DNA of 64,000 nucleotides from UBA822 sp036336795. GTDB taxonomy: Bacteria; Gemmatimonadota; Gemmatimonadetes; Longimicrobiales; Gaopeijiaceae. Shown piece by piece: positions 42,823 through 52,109 of the stretch (position 1 is its first letter; each line of letters starts with the position of its first letter). The notes under the pieces were generated by a model. That model worked only from the letters and a program-made list of their open reading frames with translations, was not told the DNA's origin and did not search any database. The position numbers were made by a program, and so were the translations under genes. The stretch covers positions 108,375-172,374 of the forward strand of contig JAYZFL010000022.1 in NCBI GenBank assembly GCA_036336795.1, in the 5' to 3' direction.

Positions 42823-43823
42823 GTGGTTCCGTCGGCAGAGAGCCCGTCCCGGAGGTGCCGATTGAGTCCGGTTGCACCCTGATACCTCACGTTCTTCGCC
42901 GCAACACAGTTTGCCTCGGTCATCGCCGACTCAATTTGATCTCCTCTCAATAACCGGGCCAAGAACGTGGCACCCCAGACGTCTCCGCAGCCCGTCGGAT
43001 CCCCCACTACTTCGACACCGCCACACGCAGATTCGGTCCCACTGCGGGCAGGCCCAGGGATTGCCACTTGATAACGGGTTTCAGGCCAATGGAACGGATC
43101 ACTCCTGAAGCCTGCACCGGTGACGTCCCCGGCCCCGTCATTTCCTAGAGTCACGGCAACCAACTTTAACTCGGGACCCACACTCTGTGCCGCCAGTTCC
43201 CATGGATCGCCTATGGCCCGACCAAGTAATTCGAACTCCTCCGCGTTCATCTGCACGGCGTCGAAACAGCAAAGCCATTCTTTCCACGACGGTAGCTCCT
43301 GAGGGAACCGAAGACCGGTGCGGCTGATTCCCTGAAAAAGCGAATGCAAATCTGCGTAGGTAGGCCCACGAAATTCACTTCGGAGGGATACGGCGGTATC
43401 CAGTTCCATCTCGAAGCCGGAGATGAAGTTTACATAAAGAACATCGCAAGTCCCTACCAACGGCTCTAACTCATCCCATACCCAGGGAGGCATCCCTCCG
43501 ATCAGGCACTCTCTACGTCGTGCCGGATCCGTGTAGACAAGCTCCACTTGGTTGTTTGGTTCTGGGACAACCCGAATCCCCGTCTCTAGGTCCATCCTCG
43601 GAATAGATCGTAGCAATCTCCACGCAGACTCCGACAAGTCGGACCCCACTTTGATAATGGGCACGATCTCCCAGTCGTCCGAAAGAGTCGCTTCGAAAGC
43701 CGATAGGGCGTACGCTACACCTCCCCACCCTTCCGTCGGCTCCGGCTGCTCCCCCGGATATACAATAGTGTCCCAAACGAGTGTCCCTACGACTCCGAGG
43801 CGCTTCGGATTCTGTTCATTCAT
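42819..43823 (-). CDS. PfkB-family carbohydrate/nucleoside kinase
   Basis: A 334-residue ribokinase-fold kinase of unknown substrate. It opens RLGVVGTLVWDTIVYPG; the first signature region GWGGVAYALSAFEA lacks the usual Asn; MNAEEFELLGRAIG is typical of the middle; and the second signature GDPTGCGDVWGATFLARLL has the catalytic Asp and the anion-hole residues, with GCGD in place of GAGD. It heads a coupled unit with STAS and HATPase proteins and lies 69 bases after lepA on the same strand. Sugar, nucleoside or another alcohol may be the substrate. Confidence 0.85.
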   Translation of the reverse strand: MNEQNPKRLGVVGTLVWDTIVYPGEQPEPTEGWGGVAYALSAFEATLSDDWEIVPIIKVGSDLSESAWRLLRSIPRMDLETGIRVVPEPNNQVELVYTDPARRRECLIGGMPPWVWDELEPLVGTCDVLYVNFISGFEMELDTAVSLRSEFRGPTYADLHSLFQGISRTGLRFPQELPSWKEWLCCFDAVQMNAEEFELLGRAIGDPWELAAQSVGPELKLVAVTLGNDGAGDVTGAGFRSDPFHWPETRYQVAIPGPARSGTESACGGVEVVGDPTGCGDVWGATFLARLLRGDQIESAMTEANCVAAKNVRYQGATGLNRHLRDGLSADGTT

Positions 43824-43892
43824 CGCAAGGTACCGTCAGTGCCGAAGCGATGGCCCGAGACCGGAATGCCAACTCTGGCCTCCCGCCTAATT

Positions 43893-45695
43893 TCATGAAT
43901 CGCCGAGTTGCAGAACCGCCAAGAAAGCTTCCTGTGGAATCTCAACGGAACCGATTTGCTTCATTCGGCTCTTGCCAGCTTTTTGTTTTTCGAGAAGCTT
44001 CCGCTTGCGGGTAATGTCACCCCCGTAACACTTTGCTGTCACATTTTTCCGCAGTGCCTTTACGTTTGTCCGGGCCACGATTTGGGTTCCGATGGCCGCC
44101 TGTAGGGCCACCTCAAATTGTTGCCGAGGAATCAACTCCTTGAGACGGCGAACCAAGTCCCGACCGTATTCCATCGCCTTGTCTTGGTGAATGATGACGG
44201 AGAACGCGTCGACCGGGTCCCCATTCACGAGAATATCTAGCTTGATCAAATCTCCGGATCGAAACTCCAAAAACTCATAGTCCAGGCCAGCATAGCCTCG
44301 CGTGCCGCCCTTCAATCGATCGTAGAAATCAAGTACGATCTCTGCCAGCGGCAGATGGAAAAAGAGCTCCACACGCTGTGGATCGAGGTACTGCATTCCT
44401 TGAAATACCCCGCGGCGATCGTGGCAAAGCTTCTGCACGTTGCCAATATATTCACTCGGACAAACAATCCGAGCCTTTACAATGGGTTCTCGCACATCAA
44501 CGATTCGAGCTCGCTCCGGAAGCGCCGTTGGGTTCTCGATGACCAACTCGGAGCTGTCAGTCAAGGTTACGTGGTACTCGACGTTAGGAACCGTTGTAAC
44601 CAGGTCGACACCAAACTCACGGCCGAGACGTTCCTGGACGATTTCCATGTGAAGCAGACCAAGAAATCCGCACCGGAATCCGAACCCCAGAGCGACAGAA
44701 GTCTCGGCTACATAGTGAAGACTATTGTCACTAAGCTTGAGACGGTCGAGGGCCTCCCTCAGGCCTTCGTAGTCGTCAGCGTCAGTCGGATAGAGCCCCG
44801 CGAACACCATCGAGTGTATCTCTTTGTAGCCCTCCAGAAGCTCTGCAGCCTTTTGATCAGCGTCGAGAATCGTATCTCCAACTTGGATGTGAGAGACGTC
44901 TTTGATGGCAGCGATGATATAGCCAACCTCTCCAGGGCCAATTTCGGGACGCTTGACCCGACCTAGGCGCATGAAGCCCACTTCAGTCACCTCGTATCTA
45001 GCGTCCACAGCGCCGAAGGTAATCGACATCCCCGGTTTCAGAACGCCATCCACAACCCGGACGTTGGGGACAACACCCTGATATTGATCATACGAGGAGT
45101 CGAAGATTAGCGCGCGAAACGGCGCAGCGATGGCCCCCTGCGGGGCCGGCACTCGTTCAACAACAGCCTCCAAGATGGGCTGGATTCCTTCGCCTTCCTT
45201 TGCACTTGCCATCAAGATCATCTCGGAGTCGATCCCGAGAAGCTCGGCTAACTCCGACCGACGTCGCTCAGGCTCCGCGCCTGGTAGATCGATCTTGTTG
45301 ATCACAGGAATAATCGAAAGATCAGCATCCAGGGCCAGGAATAGGTTGGAGAGAGTCTGAGCCTGTACCCCCTGAGTGGCATCCACGATCAAAATCGCAC
45401 CCTCACATGCTGCGAGTGAACGTGAAACCTCATATGTGAAATCGACATGCCCAGGGGTATCGATGAGGTTCAGGACATATTCCCTTCCATCCTCAGCCTC
45501 GTATCGCATTCTAACGGCGTGAAGTTTGATCGTAATCCCGCGCTCGCGCTCTAACTCGTTCGAGTCTAGAACCTGCTCTCTCATATTCCGCTGATCGAGC
45601 GTGCGCGTGGCCTCTAACAATCGATCCGCCAGTGTCGACTTACCGTGGTCGATGTGAGCGATGATGCAGAAGTTGCGGAGGTTGTTGAGGTCCAC
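43893..45695 (-). CDS. lepA: Elongation factor 4 (LepA)
   Basis: A 600-residue translational GTPase that remodels the ribosome. G1 AHIDHGKST is at 13-21, the effector region has RERGITIKLHAVRMRY, G3 DTPGHVDF, G4 NKIDLPGA. Domain 3 and 4 markers (FCGFLGLLHMEIVQERL) and the LepA-specific C-terminal domain (RKRKLLEKQKAGKSRMKQIG) are complete. The start is GTG at 45695. It is divergent from the DUF58 gene, with 265 bases between the chosen starts. The pfkB-like gene follows it. Confidence 0.98.
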   Translation of the reverse strand: MDLNNLRNFCIIAHIDHGKSTLADRLLEATRTLDQRNMREQVLDSNELERERGITIKLHAVRMRYEAEDGREYVLNLIDTPGHVDFTYEVSRSLAACEGAILIVDATQGVQAQTLSNLFLALDADLSIIPVINKIDLPGAEPERRRSELAELLGIDSEMILMASAKEGEGIQPILEAVVERVPAPQGAIAAPFRALIFDSSYDQYQGVVPNVRVVDGVLKPGMSITFGAVDARYEVTEVGFMRLGRVKRPEIGPGEVGYIIAAIKDVSHIQVGDTILDADQKAAELLEGYKEIHSMVFAGLYPTDADDYEGLREALDRLKLSDNSLHYVAETSVALGFGFRCGFLGLLHMEIVQERLGREFGVDLVTTVPNVEYHVTLTDSSELVIENPTALPERARIVDVREPIVKARIVCPSEYIGNVQKLCHDRRGVFQGMQYLDPQRVELFFHLPLAEIVLDFYDRLKGGTRGYAGLDYEFLEFRSGDLIKLDILVNGDPVDAFSVIIHQDKAMEYGRDLVRRLKELIPRQQFEVALQAAIGTQIVARTNVKALRKNVTAKCYGGDITRKRKLLEKQKAGKSRMKQIGSVEIPQEAFLAVLQLGDS

Positions 45696-45960
45696 AGGAG
45701 AAGCGATTTCCGGTAGAAAGTTGTTCTTTGGTTGACCAACTCAAGATAATCGGGCAGAAACCCCCAAAGAAGACACCTCGGTGTCTACACCGACCCGGAG
45801 GACGTCTAATGCGGGATTCGAAGGGGTAAATTCATGCTCGAAACGTTCTTTCACAACCTTAACGAGGGGCATTGCCTTTCTCGGTCGACCCGCTAGTCTC
45901 CTCCCCATGCTGGATACGATTTCCCACGGCGACCGTAATCTCCATCCACGACCCGACCTC

Positions 45961-46842
45961 ATGGACCCGTACGCGCTTTCTCAACTCGGCGGCGTGGAAT
46001 TGATAGCGCGACAAGTTGTGGAAGGGTTCATCATGGGTCTTCATCGTTCACCACACAGAGGATTTTCTGCAGAATTTGCAGAGCTTCGAGCCTACCAGCC
46101 TGGAGACGATCTGAGACACATCGACTGGCGGATGTTTGGTCGGTCTGATCGGTATTACGTGAAGCAGTTCGAAGAGGAGACCAACCTCCGAGCGTACATT
46201 CTTTTGGACATCAGTACTTCGATGGGTTGGAGTTCGAATCCCGAAGCCATTCCAACCAAGCTCTGGTACGCCAAGCATCTGGCAGCTTCCCTAGCGCTGA
46301 TCCTCCTTCGTCAGGGCGATTCCGTCGGACTAACAGCGTTCGACGAAGAAATCGTAACTCGAGTAGCTTCCCGAGGTGGGTCCAAGTATTGGTATGAAGT
46401 TCTTCGGCACTTGGTACGACTTGAGGCACAAGGACGCACGTCGGCCCATTCGGCTCTGCGTGAAGTCGCAGTAAGACTGCGCCGAAGAGGGCTTGTGATT
46501 CTCCTCTCCGATCTGCTCGTCGATCCAGACACGACCCGTACTGCATTACGTTTTCTGCGGCACCGTGGACACGAAGTGCTCGTGATTCACATCCTGGATC
46601 CTGGCGAGCGGGAACTTCCAGCCGCTGGCGACGCTCGCTTCTTCGATCCCGAGACGGGACAGGAGATGGACGTCAACGTTGCCGACGTGCGGTCAGCCTA
46701 CCGAGACGCGGTAAGAGACGCTCTCGGAGAATGGGATCGTGGACTTCGGCCGCACGGCGTCGATTACGTCGTCGTCGGAACCGAAGAGCCACTTTCGCGA
46801 GCTCTTCGATTCTACCTTAGAAAGCGGGAGCACCTCGGCTAA
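45961..46842 (+). CDS. DUF58-domain protein
   Basis: About 293 residues from the ATG at 45961; an ATG at 45907 and an earlier codon at 45781 are in frame but lack ribosome binding sites. The family signature FAELRAYQPGDDLRHIDWRMFGRSDRYYVKQFEEE is split over residues 30-65 (the core PGDDLRHIDW is plain), and a von Willebrand-like fold follows (LLDISTSMGW with DxSxS). DUF58 proteins are usually encoded with a MoxR ATPase and VWA proteins. Here the next gene is a BatA-type protein overlapping by one base (TAATG), but MoxR is absent from the neighbourhood. Confidence 0.88.
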   Translation: MDPYALSQLGGVELIARQVVEGFIMGLHRSPHRGFSAEFAELRAYQPGDDLRHIDWRMFGRSDRYYVKQFEEETNLRAYILLDISTSMGWSSNPEAIPTKLWYAKHLAASLALILLRQGDSVGLTAFDEEIVTRVASRGGSKYWYEVLRHLVRLEAQGRTSAHSALREVAVRLRRRGLVILLSDLLVDPDTTRTALRFLRHRGHEVLVIHILDPGERELPAAGDARFFDPETGQEMDVNVADVRSAYRDAVRDALGEWDRGLRPHGVDYVVVGTEEPLSRALRFYLRKREHLG

Positions 46843-48791
46843 TGGGCTTCCTGTCACCGGCCTTCCTGATCGCAGGGCTGGCCGTTGCGGTGCCACTTTT
46901 CCTGCATCTGTTTCATCGTCATGAAGGGCGAAGGTTGGCGTTTCCGGCACTACGTTACCTACTTCGGACCGAAAAGGAACACGCTCGGACCATTCGACTT
47001 CGGCAGCTCCTCCTTCTTCTACTTCGTATCGCTGCCATTGCTCTGCTCGTCGGTGCAGGGGCTCGACCCTTTCTCTATGGTGCCGGAGGTGCACACGATC
47101 CTACAGCCATGGTCATCGTCTTAGATAACTCGATGAGCTCGGGATTGATTCGTGAGGGCAACCGGGTGTTGGACCTCCTCAAGATGATAGCCACCCAGAG
47201 TATCGAGAGCGCGAGTGACGAAGACCGGATCTGGCTGATCCGAGCAGGGGAGCCTTGGGATCTCGCGATCACCGGCTCCCGAGGAGATCTCTTGTCAGCA
47301 ATCCGGGAGACCGACGTGGCGGACACGTCGGGGGACCTACTCGCCGCATTCGAAAGATCGATTCTTCTTGTTTCCGGCTCCGACCTAGAGGCCGGTGAAA
47401 TTCATCTGATCTCGGATCTCCAAGCGTCAGCATTTAGAGGCTCGCCACTTAAAGCTGGACTCGAGGCAGTTCCTTTCGTCGTTTTCGACGAGCGTTCCAC
47501 TGAGAGGCCGAACACATATCTTGACAGTCTTGTCATCGGTGGCGGTCTGGCACCACTAGCTAACCAACGCACTCTGCTTTCAATCCGCATTTCCGGAACT
47601 GTAGACAGTCCTGACGTCCCGCTTCGTCTGGCCATAGGAAATCGAATTCTTGGTGCAAGTAGCGGTACTTCTAACGCCTCTACGCTCCTGCCACTAGGTC
47701 CATTTGGAATGGGGAGTGTGAGTGGGTATGTAGAGACAGATCCCGACAACCTTCGGGGAGACGATCGCCGCTTCTTTGCTTTTCAGGTTCGTCCTCCCCC
47801 CATGGTCGCAACAGCAGGAACGAGTCCATTCTTCCTCTCGGAAGCCCTGCCTGTTCTTACGGATGCTAGGCGCGTCCGAATGACGGACGTGCGGAATGCT
47901 GAAGTTCTGATGAGCATCGCCGGATCCGGATTAATGGAGGCCACAAAAGAGGGCCGGGCAACCGTCGTGCTTGCTCCCCCAGATCCCACGCTCCTACCAG
48001 GGCTAAATCGTTCGCTCGCGGCTGTCGGAATTCCCTGGCGATATGAACTCATTCCTGTATCCGGCGAGGCCACGGTAACCCGCTGGAACGGTTCCGTCGA
48101 TCTCGGGGAAGTCCGAGTCCGGTCCCACTATCTCCTGATCCCAGGCAGCCCAGACCTTGAAGACGGAGTTCTTGCTCGCCTCTCGTCAGGGGAACCCTGG
48201 CTGGTCGAAGGTGTGACCCCAAGGGGGCCCTACCTTCTTCTCGCATCTGGACTGGACGATCAGTCGGCCAACCTCCCGTTGACCGCTGCTCTGATCCCGC
48301 TTCTAGAGTGGATGTTGTCTCGCTGGGACGTAGTGGAAGGGGGAGGTGATGCAATACTGGCCGGCGAACCGATCACACCGCCGCCAGGTGCAACGAGCGT
48401 TCGTGATCCTCGAGGAGTGCTTCATCCACTCGACGACACTCAACTCTTCCACGCTACCCGTTGGGCCGGGCTCTACCAGGTTTTCCAGAACGATTCGACT
48501 CTCGGGTTAGTGGCCGTCAACACCCCCCCCCAAGAATCGATCCTGAAGCCTATTGCAAGGGATGAACTGAGGAGTCTACTACCAGGATCTGTGACCATTG
48601 TAGCGGATAGCTCGAGATGGGTTCGATCCTTATTTTCAACCGGAAAGGGTCCTGAGATTTGGCGTTGGCTTCTGGCGATCGCAGTGATCGTCCTGATTGC
48701 CGAGAGCCTCGTCGCCGCATCCGGACCAAGAACGGCCACTACACGATCGGTCGGAGAAATAACCCGAGTGAAGAGGCCTTCCGCCGCCTGA
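46842..48791 (+). CDS. BatA-type membrane protein with von Willebrand factor A-like domain
   Basis: A 649-residue protein. It opens with the aerotolerance-regulator N-terminal motif FLSPAFLIAGLAVAVPLFLHLF and a second membrane helix (LLLLLLRIAAIALLVGAGA). The VWA-like domain starts at MVIVLDNSMSSGL, with the metal-site DxSxS. The middle is beta-rich, and a last membrane helix (WRWLLAIAVIVLIAESLVAA) lies near the end. It is probably a periplasm-facing partner of the DUF58 protein. It starts in the DUF58 stop, and mfd begins three bases after it. Confidence 0.88.
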   Translation: MGFLSPAFLIAGLAVAVPLFLHLFHRHEGRRLAFPALRYLLRTEKEHARTIRLRQLLLLLLRIAAIALLVGAGARPFLYGAGGAHDPTAMVIVLDNSMSSGLIREGNRVLDLLKMIATQSIESASDEDRIWLIRAGEPWDLAITGSRGDLLSAIRETDVADTSGDLLAAFERSILLVSGSDLEAGEIHLISDLQASAFRGSPLKAGLEAVPFVVFDERSTERPNTYLDSLVIGGGLAPLANQRTLLSIRISGTVDSPDVPLRLAIGNRILGASSGTSNASTLLPLGPFGMGSVSGYVETDPDNLRGDDRRFFAFQVRPPPMVATAGTSPFFLSEALPVLTDARRVRMTDVRNAEVLMSIAGSGLMEATKEGRATVVLAPPDPTLLPGLNRSLAAVGIPWRYELIPVSGEATVTRWNGSVDLGEVRVRSHYLLIPGSPDLEDGVLARLSSGEPWLVEGVTPRGPYLLLASGLDDQSANLPLTAALIPLLEWMLSRWDVVEGGGDAILAGEPITPPPGATSVRDPRGVLHPLDDTQLFHATRWAGLYQVFQNDSTLGLVAVNTPPQESILKPIARDELRSLLPGSVTIVADSSRWVRSLFSTGKGPEIWRWLLAIAVIVLIAESLVAASGPRTATTRSVGEITRVKRPSAA

Positions 48792-48793
48792 CC

Positions 48794-51700
48794 GTGTCCG
48801 GTAATCACCACCTCCTCATCCAAGCCACAAGTGCATGTCCCGGTGTGGTGGAGCTTTGTGAGAATCTTCCAAGTCGCGGAAAACGTCTGACCTTCGGAGG
48901 AGCTGTGGGCTCCGCAGCAACCGCAGTCGTCGCTGCTCTCCACGAACGCTTGGTCACTCCGATTGTGGTCGTCGTGGCACGTTCTCCGAGCCAGGCCACT
49001 GAGACGAAGGCGGATCTGGAAATACTTCTGGGTCGAAACGCCTCCTACCTCTTTCCCCAACGAGAAGCACTTCCATACGAATCAAGCGAGCCACACCTAG
49101 AGATCGGTGGAATCCGTGTCGAAACCGTCGAGGCGTTACTGGGCGGGAGGACACGGCTATTAGTCACCACCGTGCGCGCCCTCCAGGAGCGGTCGCCCAT
49201 TCCGTCCGGTCTAGCTGACCTCAGAATTACGCTCCACGTCGGTGAGAAGGTCGGCTTTCAGGCTCTTTTAAATGGACTTTCGGAACGAGGATTCGAGCGA
49301 GTTCCGGTGGTTGAGGAAGTCGGACAGTATGCAGTTCGTGGAGGGCTTCTAGATGTCTTTTCCTTTGGAACACCTGAGCCCTTTCGAGTGGAGTTTTGGG
49401 GTGACGAAATCGCCTCAATGAGATATTTCGACACCCTCGAACAACGCTCAACCGAGAGTATAAAAGAAGCTCACGTTTTACCAGTGGATTTTCGGAGAGA
49501 GTCAACGGATGGTGCCCTCGTCTCTCGCTCACTCCTCGAACTCCTCCCTGCTGACACTCTGCTTATCAGATTGGGGGAGAAACCGTGGACGTCAGAGCTC
49601 CAGAGAACTTGGAGCCATGTCTCTCGATTGCACAATGAACTTATCTCTGAAGGCAACACACCGGATTCTCCCGAGGAACTTTTTTTGACGCCCGAGAAGG
49701 CGGACGCACGTCTCCGTTCTTTTGCCGGAATCAACTTTGTCTCGAATCACGTTGGAGACTTCGTTCTAACCTGTTCACCTCCTCCCCTGATAGATCGTGA
49801 CATCAATCATTTAAGCCAGGCTTTACACAACGTTGCGGGCCAGGGAGGCCGCAGCCTGATCCTTTGCGACAACCAAGGACAGTGCGATCGCCTCGAGGAA
49901 ATCCTCAGCGGTCCTAGAAAGATGCCACCGGGCGTGAACATCGTCGTCGGTTCACTCTCGGCCGGTTTCATACTCGAGGATACTGAATCGCCACTTCAGG
50001 TTCTTACGGACCACGAAATCTTCCGTCGCTCTCGACGAATTCGAAGGACGGAACGCTTCCGAGGGGCTGTTTCCCTTGAAAGCCTATCGCAACTAACCCC
50101 CGGAAGCCACGTGGTCCATATGGATCACGGCATTGGCATCTTCAGAGGTCTCCACCGCGTGCGGGTCGGGGGTGAGGAACTCGAATCTATGGCTATCGAG
50201 TACGCGGGAGGGGAAATTCTTCGGGTCCCAGTCTACCGACTCGATCTCGTAGAGCGTTGGGTAGGCGAATCCGAGGCTTCGGTTCCTCCTGCCTTACACC
50301 GCATCGGTGGTAAGCGCTGGAAAACCCTTAAGCGGAAGACCGGTAAAGCGATTGAAACAATGACGGTGGAACTGCTTCAGCTTTACGCTGAACGCTCAAC
50401 CGTCCGAGGCTTCGCCTGTTCACCCGATACGCTCTGGCAGAAGGAAATGGAGTCTTCGTTTTTATATGAGGACACCCCGGACCAAAGAACAGCATCCAAA
50501 GAAGTGAAGCGTGACATGGAGTCTTCCGAACCGATGGATCGCTTGGTTTGTGGGGACGTCGGATATGGCAAAACCGAAGTCGCTATCCGAGCTGCTTTCA
50601 AAGCCGTACAGGACGGGAAACAAGTGGCGGTACTCGCTCCGACGACGGTGCTTGTGGAACAACACCGACACACTTTCGAGGAGAGGCTCGCTGACTACCC
50701 GGTGCGGATCGGGGGGCTGAGTAGATTTAGAACGCCTAAAGAGCAGCGGGTGCTTTTGAAGGGCCTCCAGACCGGAGAAGTAGACGTGATCATAGGGACA
50801 CACCGTCTGCTCTCACACGATGTCAAGTTCAGGGACCTGGGACTTCTCGTCGTGGATGAAGAGCAACGTTTCGGGGTGCGTCACAAAGAACGCCTTAAAC
50901 AACTACGGACTAGCATCGACGTTTTGACACTCACCGCTACACCCATTCCCCGAACTCTTCAACTATCTCTCTTGGGGGTACGCGATCTGTCACTCATTCG
51001 CACCCCACCTCGGGATCGCATGCCGATCTTCACGACCCTGATTCGCTGGTCAGATCCGATCATCGCCGAGTCACTCCAGCGAGAACTCGACCGGGGAGGG
51101 CAGGTCTTCTTTCTTCACAATCTTGTTTCAACCATTCAAGGAGCTGCCGATCGCATCCAACAGCTCGCTCGGGAGGCTAGAGTTGAAGTGGCACACGGTA
51201 AGATGAAGGCAAAGGAACTGGATCGCGTGATGCGAGACTTTGTGGAGGGCGAAATCGACATTCTCGTCTGCTCATCTATCATCGAAAACGGCTTGGACGT
51301 TCCGAACGCGAATACCCTCATAGTAAACCGGGCCGACCATTTCGGGCTGTCACAACTCTATCAGATTCGAGGACGAGTAGGGCGCTCGGACCGGCGAGCC
51401 TATTGCTATCTTATAACCCCCGACGAATTGAACGCTGATGCACAGCGTCGGCTTAAAGTCCTAGAACACTATACCGAATTGGGAAGCGGATATTCAGTGG
51501 CATTGAGGGACATGGAGATTCGCGGAGCGGGCAATCTTCTTGGTGGTGACCAGTCGGGGTTCGCGCAGGCAATCGGCGTCGATACCTACATGAGACTCCT
51601 TCAGGAAACGGTATCGCGCCTAAAAGGAGGATCGCAGGACCAAGCTCATCCTGATCCAGAAATATCGATACCAGGGTCAGCATATCTTCCCGACGAATAC

Positions 51701-52090
51701 ATTTCGGATTCGGGACAAAAGTTGCACCTTTACCGACGCTTGTCCAAGCTCGTCCATATTTCGCAAGTGGGCTCCTTACGCGAGGAGCTGGTCGATCGCT
51801 TTGGCAGTCCTCCGCCAAGAGTTGAACACCTCCTCCAGGCAGCATCACTCCGGATCCTTGGACGTAAGCTAGGAGCAAAACGAATTCTTGTGAGAGATTA
51901 CGAGGCACGGGTGAACTTCTTACCTGCTGTGATCCCCCGCCTCTCAGTTTTGGAGGATCCGTTGCGGGATCGCCGTATTGAGATGGAGGTCCGCCGGATG
52001 ACTCCTCTTTCGGTGGTCCTTCGTCAGGAAGAGCCGGATGAGCTAATTTCAACACTTATTTTGGCTCTCACAGCCCTACTGGATACCTAA
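48794..52090 (+). CDS. mfd: Transcription-repair coupling factor
   Basis: About 1098 residues from GTG at 48794; the frame is open back to 48659, but that would overlap the preceding gene. Mfd removes stalled RNA polymerase and recruits UvrA. Visible parts: UvrB-like N-terminal module (LFPQREALPYESSEPHLEI), RNA polymerase-interacting domain (LTPGSHVVHMDHGIGIFRGL), translocase with Walker A GDVGYGKTEVAIRAA, DEEQRFGVRHKERLK and TLTATPIPRTLQLSL, the TRG-like region, and a C-terminal autoinhibitory domain. Complete. Confidence 0.96.
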   Translation: MSGNHHLLIQATSACPGVVELCENLPSRGKRLTFGGAVGSAATAVVAALHERLVTPIVVVVARSPSQATETKADLEILLGRNASYLFPQREALPYESSEPHLEIGGIRVETVEALLGGRTRLLVTTVRALQERSPIPSGLADLRITLHVGEKVGFQALLNGLSERGFERVPVVEEVGQYAVRGGLLDVFSFGTPEPFRVEFWGDEIASMRYFDTLEQRSTESIKEAHVLPVDFRRESTDGALVSRSLLELLPADTLLIRLGEKPWTSELQRTWSHVSRLHNELISEGNTPDSPEELFLTPEKADARLRSFAGINFVSNHVGDFVLTCSPPPLIDRDINHLSQALHNVAGQGGRSLILCDNQGQCDRLEEILSGPRKMPPGVNIVVGSLSAGFILEDTESPLQVLTDHEIFRRSRRIRRTERFRGAVSLESLSQLTPGSHVVHMDHGIGIFRGLHRVRVGGEELESMAIEYAGGEILRVPVYRLDLVERWVGESEASVPPALHRIGGKRWKTLKRKTGKAIETMTVELLQLYAERSTVRGFACSPDTLWQKEMESSFLYEDTPDQRTASKEVKRDMESSEPMDRLVCGDVGYGKTEVAIRAAFKAVQDGKQVAVLAPTTVLVEQHRHTFEERLADYPVRIGGLSRFRTPKEQRVLLKGLQTGEVDVIIGTHRLLSHDVKFRDLGLLVVDEEQRFGVRHKERLKQLRTSIDVLTLTATPIPRTLQLSLLGVRDLSLIRTPPRDRMPIFTTLIRWSDPIIAESLQRELDRGGQVFFLHNLVSTIQGAADRIQQLAREARVEVAHGKMKAKELDRVMRDFVEGEIDILVCSSIIENGLDVPNANTLIVNRADHFGLSQLYQIRGRVGRSDRRAYCYLITPDELNADAQRRLKVLEHYTELGSGYSVALRDMEIRGAGNLLGGDQSGFAQAIGVDTYMRLLQETVSRLKGGSQDQAHPDPEISIPGSAYLPDEYISDSGQKLHLYRRLSKLVHISQVGSLREELVDRFGSPPPRVEHLLQAASLRILGRKLGAKRILVRDYEARVNFLPAVIPRLSVLEDPLRDRRIEMEVRRMTPLSVVLRQEEPDELISTLILALTALLDT

Positions 52091-52109
52091 CGTACCCGAG
52101 TGATATCGC

